Positions 51,889-63,041 of a DNA stretch of 64,000 nt are shown here, in pieces. The stretch is taken from NCBI GenBank assembly GCA_954871525.1, contig OX940864.1, positions 25,104,001 through 25,168,000 on the forward strand. Direction: 5' to 3'. Position 1 is the stretch's first letter; the number at the start of each line of letters is the position of its first letter. This DNA comes from Parietaria judaica. Taxonomy: Eukaryota > Streptophyta > Magnoliopsida > Rosales > Urticaceae. The position numbers were made by a program, and so were the translations under genes. The notes below the pieces were generated by a model, which did no database searches, was not told where the DNA came from, and worked only from the letters and a program-made list of their open reading frames with translations.

Positions 51889-52360
51889 TGTTAGGGTATA
51901 ATCAAGCACCCAAGCAAAAAGAAAGGGCGCGACGACCAAATTCAAACGGCTATCTGCAGCCAACATCTCCAGCTCGGCATAATACTCGCAAGTCATTGCC
52001 CACATGCCAGCTCGGCAGCAAGTCAATCATCTTATTTGGTGCCATGACCACCACTTCTACCAGGAATCCAGAATGCTCCAACGGGCAGAAAAAGGTCTAT
52101 AAATAGAAAAGGAGCCGCTCTCACAGATAGGCACACAAGCTTTAATTTTCAGTGTTGTAAGGATTTTATTTGAGAGCATTTACTTCTTGTTCCCTAGCAG
52201 AAGCTGACTTGTGGCTTTCTGTTTTTTTTTTCTTTTTCATTCAATATACTTACAGAGGACGTAGTCAATTATCCACTTGGGATGAACTTCTCTAAAAAAC
52301 CACTCGTCTTATTACTTACATTTATTTGTATTATTTGAGTATTGACGACGTGAAAATCAG
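51889..52360 (+). mobile_element. Probable solo LTR
   Basis: The segment starts TGTTAGGGTATAATC and ends near gacgtgaaaatca. The 5-bp sequence AATCT precedes it (51884-51888) and follows it (52361-52365), with one extra base between the CA end and the repeat. A TATA box tataaatag at about 52098 is followed by a GC-richer leader (ggagccgctctcacagatag), as expected for a U3-R junction. There is no primer-binding site or internal coding sequence after it. Confidence 0.55.
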
Positions 52361-52450
52361 AATCTACCGAGTTAATCTCATTAGCAAATTCAAATCGAAA
52401 CTTCACATTCTTCATGACTGTTGAGGTGAGAAACCATGTCAACATAATAG

Positions 52451-53305
52451 TTTATTAAGACCCTAAAAAAAATCGACTCACGCTTCAAGTCATTAAAATT
52501 TGACGATGTGCTACCGCACTAAATAACATTTTGCAATTAAGAGTTTAACTATATATACATATTAGTATACGACCTCTTCGCCTTCACAGCCGGCGAAGGA
52601 TCTCTCTCTGCCGCTGCTGCCGCCGGCGTCACACTAATCCTCTTCCCGACTGATGCCGACCTTTTTGCTACAGCCGGGGACGAAAACCTTGAAGCCGGCT
52701 TAGCCCCTTTCGCGAAAACCTTCGGCGGTTCCTCGACATTGTCGCTGCGAACCGCAAGACGCTGCCTCGTCTTGCTCTTCTCCGGCTCCGATCTGTTCCC
52801 GTAGGTGATGGCGGCGTCTCGTCCCAACTCTTCCTAGTATTTTTTGTGGACCCAATGATGGCTTCGGAAACCCTCAAAATCCTGGCAGAATGGTTCTTCC
52901 CGGAGGAGTCGGCTCGGACGATCACCATTAGCAAAAGCTTCACGCCTGACAACCTCCTTGCCGGCGAGAGCGAGGCTCTCTGCATCGGTGATGCTTGCCT
53001 TCTCCTGTTCGATTTGTGATTCTCACATCGCGCAAATGCCTCTACATAGAGAAGAGAATCTATCAACCTTGAGTTGTAAGATGCACGTTAGGGTCTTCTT
53101 CATTAATTTTATAATCACCAGTAGTTGTACAGTTATGCAGTAGTTTATGAACATGTATGACTCATTTGTTCTAGTACGTTATTGCAGGAGCTATGCAATG
53201 ATTTATTAAAAAAACTAAAAAAATTGACTCTGCCTTCAAGTCTTCAACATTTGACAACGTGCTACTGCACTAAATAATGCTTCTGCAATAACCCTTTCAA
53301 ACAGT
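52451..53305. mobile_element. Direct-repeat-flanked unit enclosing a DUF936 gene fragment
   Basis: Two direct repeats of about 95 bp, 52451-52546 and 53202-53305, share phrases such as cttcaagtc, atttgac, gtgcta and gcactaaata. They are diverged by roughly 20 percent by eye. The captured gene fragment lies between them. A repeat-captured fragment-repeat layout may be a miniature LTR element with transduced sequence or a simple segmental duplication. The evidence does not decide. Confidence 0.5.
52549..53066 (-). pseudogene. DUF936-family gene fragment
   Basis: The minus strand reads [14 protein letters not shown], then [20 protein letters not shown] from 53066 towards 52835. Then, in another frame from about 52827, it reads [33 protein letters not shown]. 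These Ser/Pro/Arg phrases resemble the middle of plant DUF936 proteins ([10 protein letters not shown] and VSEAxxGSxKxxRKSWDE). A frameshift near 52830 joins the two. No start, no intact N-terminal domain and no upstream promoter are seen, so it is a captured or duplicated fragment. Confidence 0.55.
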
Positions 53306-53334
53306 AACAAAACTCTTATACAATATAATATATA

Positions 53335-54854
53335 GGATAATTAGCAGCATAAGTTGCCAAAGTTTTAAGGTTTCCTTAGGTATGGTGCCAATACCAAAAA
53401 AACGATGGCAAAAGTCTCTAATGTGCACTAATCACTCTAATTGCAAAATTTCATCCAACTATTTGGATGGATGTTAGTCAACAGATGACGTGGCAACGTT
53501 GACCGCCACGCGGACATCTACGCGACACGCCACGTCATTTTTTATTTTTTTGCCACGTCATTTTCATTTTCATTTTTTTTTTCACAATACCTTTTCTTTT
53601 TTAGCCCTCTCTCACGCTGCCACGTGTCCATTCTCTCTCTTTCCCACACCGTGCCGCGTGTCATCCAAACAAGTAGCCATTTATTATTATTAATATTTTT
53701 TGCATTTTTAAGGTTGGGAACCATGACCAAGCCCAAAAAAAAACCAAAGCACTAAACCACAACACCAAAATTATTTGGTGTCAAACTGTATATGAATATA
53801 ATAATTTATATAACAAACATATCCATTAGTAAGTGAGAGATTTTTTCGATTAGCATCGGTCAGTTTTTCGGATAGTGGTTGAAAATATTATGTTACTTAT
53901 TAGTTTTAAAATCTTGATAATTTAATAAAATAGAATAAATTTATCTATTTATCAACAATATCCCGCCTAATTAAATAATATAAAACGAGTTTAACATAGC
54001 TACTGTCAAGTAACTTATTATGATTAGTTAATAAATATGATGATTATAAATCATTAGAAATTAAAATAAAAAATGAATAATGTGACTCCGCTAACGTAAA
54101 CCCTTTTGACTGTTGAGAAATTTTATTGTTGATAGAAATTTCTTCATTTTTATTAGAAGCAAATGTTATTTTAATTGGAAAAAAGTCCAACTAAAGCCAA
54201 ACTTAAGGTAACGCGGTCTACTTGGCATGCTAATAATTATACAAGATTATTTAATTTTGGTGTAGTTATTTATACTTGATAAATCTCTTAATATCTTATT
54301 GTTCACATTTGTCACAAGAATATAATTAATTAAATTTGTGAGAAACCACTACCCAGAAAACTGACGCATGATAAATCGAAAAGATATCTAACTTAGTTGA
54401 TAGGTTTGTTATTTATATTGTTATTTTCATTATAATTTAACACCAAATAACTTTGGTGCAGTGGTTTAGTGCTTTGTTTCTTTGAGCTTGGCTCTCAGTT
54501 CAACCTTACAAGTGTAATTTTTTTTGTGTATTTATTTGGATGATATTTGGCCCAGTGTGGGAAAGAGAGAGAAAAGGACACGTGGCAGCGTGGGAGACGC
54601 AAGAAGATAAGTGGGCCCTGCAAAAAAATAAATAAAAAATGACATGGCAAAAAATTAAAATTTAAAAAAATGATATGGAGTGCCACGTAGATGTCCGTGT
54701 GGCGGTCAACGCTAGCTGCCACGTCATTTGTCGACTAACAACCATCCAATTAGTTGGTTAGAATTTTGCAATTAGAGTGATTAGTACAATAAGAACTTTT
54801 GCCGTCGTTTTTTGGGCTTAGGGATCAATTGGGAAACCTTGCAGCTAATTACCC
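53335..54854. mobile_element. Mutator-like non-autonomous element with ~430-bp terminal inverted repeats
   Basis: The left arm (53335-53795) and right arm (54420-54854) are inverted copies. Both contain ggtaattagc-type ends, a gcaattagagtgatta-like phrase, tgacgtggcarcgttgaccg-type phrases and the ccacgtgtcc box. Their inner ends meet at accaaataactttggtg-type sequences. The flanks are taatatata (53326-53334) and taatttata (54855-54863), a 9-bp target duplication with one mismatch, which is the Mutator signature. The 625-bp centre is AT-rich without coding content. The right target duplication touches that of the neighbouring hAT element. Confidence 0.85.
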
Positions 54855-54871
54855 TAATTTATACTATATAG

Positions 54872-55913
54872 CAAGGTTTAAAATGCCGCTTGCCGATTTC
54901 GTTTCGCATTTTCCGTTTTACGGTTATATCGCTTGCCGATGGGTATGTCGATGGGCAAATCATAAAAAAAAAGGCATGCCGCATACCGCATATACCGCAC
55001 TTTTTGCATGGGCATACCGCATGCCGATGGGGTTTTCGACGAATATTTTGTAAAAAATATTTGAGTATTTAAGCAAGATATTTATATAGGTTCAAAACTA
55101 CATATTTAATAAATACAAGACATAATTGTATACAACAAAACACATTTGTAACTTAAATATGTAGGTGAAATGTATAATATTAAGTCACTTTATTAGTTTA
55201 AGTGTATAATATTAAGTCAAATTATTATGTGAAGTGAATATGTACGTTAATTAAGTGTGTAATATTAAGTGAATATGCATGTTAATTGTATATGTATGTT
55301 AACAAATTTAATATTAGTTGGAGTGTATAATATTAAATGAATATGTATATTGAGTGTATATGTATGTTAGGTGAAGTTAATATGTATGTTAAGTGTATAC
55401 TATTAAGTTAAATTATTAGGTGAAGTGTATGTGTATGTGTATGTTAAGTGTGAATGTGTGATATTAGTTGAATAGCAAAAAGTCCCACATTGATAGATGA
55501 CAAGACTTTGGTGATGTTTATATACCAAATATTAGGGACAAGGGCTTGGGCCCTTTGGGTCATAGGATTTTGTGGATTGGGGAGGACTCACACAAATGTT
55601 ACAACACACGCGCGCACCGCTGTCCGTCCGGGGTGGGGTGGGGTGCTCTTGTGTGAGTATAATTATTTTTGCCGAAAGTTTAATTAGTATTTTTGCCGAA
55701 ATCTACCAGAAATTTAATTTTTTGCGAAATTCCAACCATTTTTCGCACATTTTACACACAAAAACGAAAAATGAAATTTCATCCACGTGCCCATGCGAAT
55801 TTCGCGAAAAATAGTAAAAATCCAACGAAACGACGAGGCTTTCGTTTCGCATACCTCCGAAAAACGAAAACCGGCACTAATTTCGCTCGGTTTTTGCGAC
55901 ATTTCACACCTTG
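54872..55913. mobile_element. Non-autonomous hAT element, TSD CTATATAG
   Basis: Termini are caaggtttaaaatgccgc (left) and gcgacatttcacaccttg (right), inverted with a few mismatches. A perfect 8-bp duplication ctatatag lies on both sides (54864-54871 and 55914-55921), typical of hAT transposons. It is 1042 bp and has no transposase. The centre contains recurring gtgtataatattaagt phrases (55150-55470) and a GC-rich patch (55535-55650). It lies about 265 bp upstream of the TBL start codon. Confidence 0.9.
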
Positions 55914-56179
55914 CTATATAGTACGCAAAAGTCTATATATATGTACATCTCCTTCTGTCCCTGTTTGATCCCACCAACTGGTTGTTGCATGGCCTCGTTA
56001 CACCCATTATGTAAACCACAAGTCAAGCTAACTTAATCTCACAAACATGTACACCATGAACAAGAATATAGCATTATCATCGTTCTTCCGTCTACGATAC
56101 ACAGAATGAAACCCTAATAATAGTTACTCGATCACAGTTCTCAATATCCTGATCAGCATTAACTGATCATTACTCGGCA

Positions 56180-59100
56180 ATGAAGTACCCAAGGTCTGAT
56201 CAAGAACGGAGGATACAATGCCTCTACTTTGTCGCGCTGGCCTCGATCCTCTTTCTGGGAGCGGCCAGGCTCGTCATCGACGGCCTGAAGAGCGGCCAGA
56301 GCCAGGCACGGCGGCTCTTCCAGCCGCAGCGCGCGCGGACACGGGTGGTGGTGGAGCTCGCGGATCGGTTGGACAATCGGTGCGACGTCTTCAAAGGGAG
56401 GTGGGTTCGGGATAACGTGTCGCGGCCTCTCTATAGTGAAGAGAGCTGCCCTTATTTGGTGAAGCAGCTGACTTGCCAGAGAAATGGCAGACCTGATTCT
56501 CTCTACTACAACTGGAGGTGGCAACCCAATGACTGCAATCTACCAAGGTATATTATATATATATATATATATTTGTGTTATGATAAAAAAGATATAATAT
56601 TAGCAAACATTCTCGTGTTTATGCGAAATTAGTGATCATCTGCCCAAAGTTTGTAAATGCAGAAATAACAAAGTTGAGTAAGAATGTAGGCCAATAGTTT
56701 TCCGTCTCCATTCTGTCACTCTCATTAGTTTATAATGACGGTAATAAACATGTGGTAAATGGAAATCTATAAATTAAAAATTTGTGTAAATAACACAAGG
56801 TAAAGAAGAATTCAATCACATGTGTCACTCACTACAAACTACATAATAGAGACGAGAAATATAAACCCTACATTTTAACTTGACTTACGGTACTTCGGTG
56901 TTACAAATGGAACTTAAGTAAATGACCGCTAATTTTGCCTAAACTCGAGTATATTTTTTGCTATTATCTATGATAAAAATGATTGACGGGTGTATTAATT
57001 AAGATTTTGAGTATTGGGTAAGTTATAAAACATTGTTAATTACCTACATGAATTTACTTGGAAAAAAAAATCATTTCTAAAAACAAGAAATCATGAGAAC
57101 AAGATAATGTATTACAGAGATAAATATTCTGCACTAAGATGAATTTTCTTTTGGTGCTATTTCCCAGCCATTATAAATTGTCAAGGGAGAAATAGCAGCA
57201 AAAGAAAATTCAGGGAACAAAGTGCACCAATTAACAAAGTTAAAAGGAGATTGTAGTGAACTGATTACTCCAAAAATTTGATAAAAAGGTGTCATTGTGA
57301 TTTTGTTAATAAAAAGATTTGTTGGACCTAGTGGATTAATCTTCTTTTTTATCTTTTTATATATTAATTTCAGGTTCGATGCGTTGAAGTTATTACAGGT
57401 TTTGAGGGGAAAGAGATTAATGTTCGTCGGAGATTCAGTGCAAAGAAGTCAGTTTGAGTCACTCATTTGCATGCTTCAATCCATTATTCCTCAATCCAAG
57501 AAATCCCTTCATAGAGTACCACCAAGAAAGATATTCAAAATTCAGGTACAAATATATATATATATATGTATATATTCATGTGATAGTAATGGAAATTGAT
57601 GAGTAAGCTTCGTATAGGATCCGATCCCCAAACGTAACCAAAAAGTGCACGCGAAAGTTTGTGGGTAAGTGGGATTGTTGGATCCGGTTCTCCCCCGGGT
57701 TTTGGCAATGCCATTTTGTGGGTAAGTGGGATTGATGAGCTTTTCCCTCTAAACACAATACCAGAGTGTTGATCTTCTAGTACGCAAGCATAATTCGAAT
57801 TCATCAAAATACCGTTCCGCTTTGAAAACCACTCCTCTGCGTCGGTTTTGTTGAAAAAAAAAAACAAAAAAGGAAATAAATAGAAAGCATTAAAGGACTT
57901 AACGACTCGCACTAAATGATCATTGTGGCCTTCCCGTTCTTTCTTCGCCTATTTTTCATTAAGGCGGGTCTATCGGAACGTTGAGCACTCTATAATTATC
58001 GAGTTTTTCTCTATATTCGAATGTGATTTAAACATTAAAAGAAGGACTAGACTATGCCCAAACTCATTTACTTCGCGTCTAATAATCGTTCCGACCCAAA
58101 GATCGAACTTGCGACAATTTTGGGAAAGCTTCTTCTGAATTTAATTTAATTTAGGGTGCTTTGGATAAATAGCCAAATCGGAAAGTGTGTTTAGCAAAAT
58201 AGCCAAACTTTGGTTAATTTTGTAAACTAGCCAATTAACCATTTAAATGGAATTCCAATTACATTTTTACCCTTATGTTTTAATAAAATTTAAAAATTCA
58301 TTTATTTTCATTAATTGAAAATATTGCTATTAATTGAAATAGCTATTAATATGGTAACAACCAAAACCAAACCTTTTTTTTATATAATTCAAATTTTAAA
58401 TTCAAAAATTTATATAATTTTCGGATTTATTTTATTCAAAAAATATTTATATAATTTTCGGATTTATTTTATTAAAAAAATATCAACAAATTAAAGACGC
58501 GAATTAACGTAAACCAACAATGAATTAACGTAAATCAACACTTTAATACACAAATAAACACAAAATTAACACGAATAAACACTTTGATACACAAATAAAC
58601 ACAAAAATTAACGTAAACCAACAATGAATTAACGTAAACCAACAATGAATTAACGTAAATCAACACTTTAATACACAAATAAACACAAAATTAACACGAA
58701 TAAACACTTTGATACACAAATAAACAAAAAAATTAACAAGAATAAACACTTTATTCTTATTAAAATTTAAATACAAAATAAACGTGAAATAACGAGGGCG
58801 ACTTCAGGCGCAGCGACCACGGCCATTGACGAAACCTTCGATGCCACGCCCGGTCAATTCAGCATTGTCCTCGACGACGGACACCATCGGAGCCATCCTC
58901 GCCGGCCTTCCGATCAGGTACCCGTCCCACGACGCCCTCGGCTCGTCAAAGGAGAAGCGACGGCACTCGTCGAGCGACATCCGAGCTGCAATGTCGACAG
59001 AGAATCTCGGATCTGTGTCACAAGATCTGCGCTCACCGCCGAAACCATACTCCCCGACCTCCGACTGCGTTTCCCTCGCCCTCGCTCCGTCATTGTTTCC

Positions 59101-62100
59101 GGTCACCGAATCGCCATTCTCTCTGGGGAGCTTCTTCTTCTTCGGAGTTGCTAGACCATTCAAGATCTTTCTTCCCTAACGCAGTCTCCAGAATCCACTA
59201 CAACATTACTCCTCCTACATATAAATCACGAAAACCCAGTTCAGTAATCCATCGATTTGCTCACAGATATCAAAGATATCAAACCAAATCACTCAACTTT
59301 CAGCGATCAACCAGCAATCCCAAATTAGCAGAAGAATGTCTCTGATCCCAAGCTTCTTCGGTGGCCGACGCAGCAACGCCTTCGACCCCTTCTCTCTTGA
59401 TGTCTGGGACCCTTTCAAGGACTTCCTGTGCTGCGAGTCGGCCGCGACGTCGTCGGATCTCGGGCCTCCGGAGCACGATTTGCTCCGCCGGAGCTCCGAG
59501 ACGGCGACAGAAGCCTCGAAGCAGAGAGAGAGAGAGAGAGAGGATCGATGGAAAATGATTCAAATTGACTATTAAATTCCTAAATTTGTGCATAATTAAT
59601 TAAGCTTGATTTGTGCTGATTTTTTTTAATTAATTACGAAAATTATAATTAAAATGATTAATTAAAGGGTATTATAGAGATAAAAAAATGTTATTAAAAT
59701 GCCACCTCATGTTAATTGGCTAGTTTACAAAATTAACCAAAGTTTGGCTATTTTGCTAATCTTATGTTTCAATTTGGCTATTTGGTGCAATTACTCTTTA
59801 GTTTAATATGTATTTTTGGGTGTACGTATCATATCAGGAGTTTGATGCTACAATCGAGTACTATTGGGCTCCATTTATAGTGGAGTCAATTTCGGATCAT
59901 GCGACCAATCACACAGTGATGAAAAGACTGGTCAAGCTTGACTCCATAGCCAAGCATGGAAAACACTGGCAAGGCGTTGACTTTTTCGTCTTCGAGAGCT
60001 ACGTTTGGTGGAGACACGAACCCACCATTAATGCCACGTGAGTACCTCTATTTTTAACTTATATCTACTCAGGCCGGTTCTGACTTCTGAGTTTAAAAAA
60101 AGTCCTATTCGAAGAATAATTTTAGATTTTTTATCGGAATGGTTTAACTTAGCATTAAAGTTCATTTTGAAAGCCTCAGAATTTAGATTTGATTTTTTAC
60201 TAGAAACTTGGGCATGAAGATACTGACTAAAGTTGAATTTTAATTAGAGGTGAACAAAATAAACTGTAATCCGATTTTTTTTTTTACTGAATACTGATTA
60301 AACCCCAACCTCTATTAAAGTGGTTAAAATCGAATATACCAAGAGAAAACCGAATACCCGAAATAGGTTAAAACAGAGTTTTCGGTTTTAATATGAAAAC
60401 AGCAACTGCTTACCCGGTTTTACCGCTTTTAGACTAAATATAATATTATATTTATTATTTTCTATTGACCATACATATCAACACGTCAAAAAGATTTTTC
60501 TTCTCTACTCTCTCGGTGTATTATGTAATATTAGTGGTCTGTTAATGTGTAATATTACGTAATATTAGTATTTAGTAGTTTGTTTATGTGTAATATTATG
60601 TATTATTAATTGTAGAAGTAGTGAGGGATTGTTTTAGCTCATATTGTATTATTATTGATTGATGAATAAGAATAATGACATGTTATTTTCCACAAACGAC
60701 ATTAATAGCACTTAGTTTGTGTAGATGTGGATATTAAAAGCGGTAAATGCGAAAAAAAACCGATATTATTGCAACCGAACATCATATACCGATAATATGG
60801 TAAATGCGGTTTTCATGTTTAAAAATAGGGTATTCGGTTATCATATATAAAATATCAAAATGTGGCATTGGGTCTATTATTTGTAAAAAAAACCGCACCG
60901 AATACCCGTTTGTTTACCCTAATTTCAAGAATATTCATGTGGCAAAATATGATAACTTATGAACAAATAGTGGTACTTACTATTTTATTTTTGCTGTTGT
61001 AGATATGGTGATGTTGATGATGTAAAAGAATATGATGTGAGCACAGCATACAGATTGGCTATAGAGACATGGGCAAAATGGATTGAATCCACTATTAATC
61101 CCCAAACTCAACAACTATTTTTCATGACCATGTCCCCTACACACTTATGGTGAGCACTTCATTTTACTTCCAAATATATATATATGTGATTGAAGGATGA
61201 GATTGCACTATTAATATGTCAGTTTCAAAGTTTGTTTTTTGTTTAGGGTTAGCAATGCATAATATATCTGGATAATATCGGCATATATTCCCATTGTTGT
61301 TTGAAAGAGTCGGCATATTCCCAAACTTTTTTTTTCTTTTCGAATTAAGGTCTCAATGTTGAATAAGGCATGTTTTCAAGTGCCCACAAACTAGTATCAT
61401 CTTCTCGTGAATGTAATCATGTAGGTACTTGAAACTTGGAAGCACGCTTTATTCAAAATTGAGAACTTAGTAATCCGTCTAAAAAATTTGGGAATACTCG
61501 GCTCGTTTAAGTGACATAGAAACTTATGTGCAATTATCCCATATATACATAATAGTTAAAAAAAATTACAAACAAGTAATTTCTTTTTTATAAAATTAAA
61601 GGAATAAAAATTAAAAAAAAAAACCTTTTAAAAAAAAACCGAAAGCATTTAATTGAAAAAATTAACGATGAAAGTCATCAAACACATCAGTTTCTAAATA
61701 TATAAGTCCCTAAGCTCAATTTTTAGCTGCTACAAATTGAATCGGAGACTCATTTTTTAGAGAGTGACGAGTTCGGTGATTAATGGTCGGTTATTTTAAT
61801 CTTATTATTTATATGTTTTTTACTATAAATCTTGATAGGAGCTGGGAATGGGAGCCTGGGAGCAAAGGAAACTGCTTTAACGAGTCACTCCCAGTCCAGA
61901 GATCATCGTACTGGGGAACAGGCTCGAGCATTGAAATGATGGACATTCTTGCACACACTGTACGAGGATTGAAAGTCAACGTCACTCTTCTCAACATAAC
62001 CCAGTTGTCGGAATATCGAAAAGATGCGCACACCTCGGTCTACGGGGAACGGAAAGGCAAACTCCTGACGGCGGAGCAGAGAGCCGATCCGAACCGCTTC

Positions 62101-62202
62101 GCGGACTGTATCCACTGGTGCTTACCGGGCGTCCCCGATACTTGGAACGAGATTCTCTATGCTTACTTGTTAAGAAACCATCAAAATCTTTTGCCAAACT
62201 AA
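56180..62202 (+). CDS. TBL: TRICHOME BIREFRINGENCE-LIKE polysaccharide O-acetyltransferase
   Basis: Five exons: 56180-56547, 57374-57545, 59838-60037, 61003-61149 and 61839-62202. They sum to 1251 nt, giving 416 aa, all in frame with GT-AG introns. A single membrane anchor sits at about residues 13-33 ([20 protein letters not shown]). The PMR5N part has [11 protein letters not shown] and [20 protein letters not shown]. The catalytic GDS is at about 142-144 ([16 protein letters not shown]) and the DxxH at about 385-388 ([17 protein letters not shown]), giving the Ser-Asp-His set of the family. TBL proteins O-acetylate cell-wall polymers in the Golgi. The sequence ([25 protein letters not shown]) is nearest the xylan-acetylating ESK1/TBL29 clade. 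Intron 2 holds a Pack-MULE (58154-59796), intron 3 a hAT-like element and intron 4 a small foldback element. Confidence 0.95.
57657..57735. repeat. Short direct repeats in TBL intron 2
   Basis: The phrase ttgtgggtaagtgggattg occurs at about 57659 and again at about 57717, with GC-richer DNA between. Function and origin are unknown. Confidence 0.7.
58505..58745. repeat. Tandem duplication inside the Pack-MULE, period about 125 bp
   Basis: The phrase aacgtaaatcaacactttaa, then tacacaaataaacacaaaat, then aacacgaataaacactttga appears twice at an offset of about 120-130 bases, with shorter aattaacgtaaaccaacaatg repeats between. Confidence 0.8.
58802..59163 (-). pseudogene. Captured fragment of an OCTOPUS-like (DUF740) gene
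   Basis: The minus strand reads [16 protein letters not shown], then [40 protein letters not shown] and [45 protein letters not shown] and SVVED are conserved phrases of the plant OCTOPUS/DUF740 family (polar membrane proteins of vascular cells). The frame is open across about 360 bases but starts without an ATG and covers only an internal part. It is GC-rich compared with the element around it, as expected for exonic capture. Confidence 0.8.
59170..59580 (+). pseudogene. Captured 5' part of a class I small heat-shock protein gene, fused to other sequence
   Basis: From ATG at 59336 the plus strand reads [20 protein letters not shown] and [10 protein letters not shown], the near-invariant first 30 residues of plant cytosolic class I small heat-shock proteins. 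After residue 30 the match stops abruptly and the frame continues as [20 protein letters not shown], ending at TAA near 59575. The alpha-crystallin domain is missing. The region before the ATG (59170-59335, rich in atcaa and caacca phrases) looks like the matching 5' leader, so promoter-proximal sequence may have been taken as well. A (GA)n tract lies at 59523-59542. Confidence 0.85.
60245..60921. mobile_element. Probable non-autonomous hAT element in TBL intron 3
   Basis: Ends read tagaggtgaacaaa (left) and tttgtttaccctaattt (right), which pair as short inverted repeats of the common plant hAT type (tag-g-gtgtaaac). The flanks attttaat (60237-60244) and atttcaag (60922-60929) match at 6 of 8 positions, a worn 8-bp duplication. 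The interior has paired phrases around ggttttcatg and cggttttaatatgaaaac. Confidence 0.55.
61270..61539. mobile_element. Small foldback element in TBL intron 4
   Basis: The ends ggataatatcggcatat and gtgcaattatcc, and inner pairs such as cccaaacttttttt / aaaaaatttgggaat, aaggtctcaatgttgaataa / ttattcaaaattgagaac-type, form a long imperfect inverted repeat of about 270 bp. The flanks share an atatat core only, so the target duplication is unclear. Confidence 0.6.
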
Positions 62203-63041
62203 CTCTTTTTTTCCTTTTTTTTTTAATCCCCTTATTGTTAACAAATTGGCGAATCATTATGCAGTTAATTACCTCAAAATAAAAAAATCAATTCATCAAA
62301 ATCAATTTCTCATTTTTAATTGCTTGAAACAATTGAAACAATCGATGAAAAGCATTTACTTAAAGCCTATTCGACAACATTAATGACAAGAAGCCAACGC
62401 AATTCGAGGTTGTAAATAAAAAACAAGTTGTAAGCCTATACTTGTACTCTTGTTTCGTTATCTTTTCAACTCGAAAGATCAATAACACAAGACATAGCCC
62501 GATAATGAATTTTGAGTGAACCTCTTTAATATATATGTTTTCATTTACAACTACGCCAAACAAACTCTAACACGAGTCAACGATCCCATATACGAAAGAA
62601 ATACAAAAGCGGAATGTCCACAGGTCAGGGAGGTGAAAATTGCCATCAACAATTCCCATCGAAGTTTACAATGAGCAATGCACATAGTCGTGTAGGGAAA
62701 ATTTATCATAAATATACTTGGCATCTGCTGAAAATTGAACGAAAACCGCTGGTATTATAACGATCAAAAGAAATTGCTACAAAATAGAATTTCAAACGAA
62801 AAATTGCTAATAGCGGATAATAACTATTTCCGAATCGACGAGTTGCAATATGTACAGCAGGAAAATAGCTTTATTTACCACAAAGAGAAAATTTGTACCA
62901 AAAAGATGTAAGAAAATTATTCCAAAACATTTATAAAATGACCAAGCTGTCTTGCCACAAAATTAATCCTCAGAAACCTAAGAAACCAGTCATCTATATG
63001 CAATTATTTACAGAGAGCTCACCGATCAGTGATCGTCGTAC
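62203..63041. other. Spacer between convergent TBL and the right-edge gene
   Basis: Both neighbours end here, so 3' untranslated regions are expected at each side. No other gene, RNA or element was recognised. Confidence 0.5.

Larger units (their letters stand above)
58154..59796. mobile_element. Pack-MULE carrying two host gene fragments, in TBL intron 2
   Basis: Terminal inverted repeats share 49 identical bases (from ttagcaaaatagccaaactt at left, near 58193) and continue with weaker similarity to both ends (gggtgc... and its partner ...attactc). A 9-bp target duplication, tttaattta (58145-58153) versus tttagttta (59797-59805), differs at one base. These are Mutator hallmarks. The inside holds a minus-strand OCTOPUS-like fragment, a plus-strand small heat-shock protein fragment, a 125-bp-period tandem duplication at about 58505-58740, and no transposase. 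It is 1643 bp and makes up most of the 2292-bp host intron. Confidence 0.9.
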
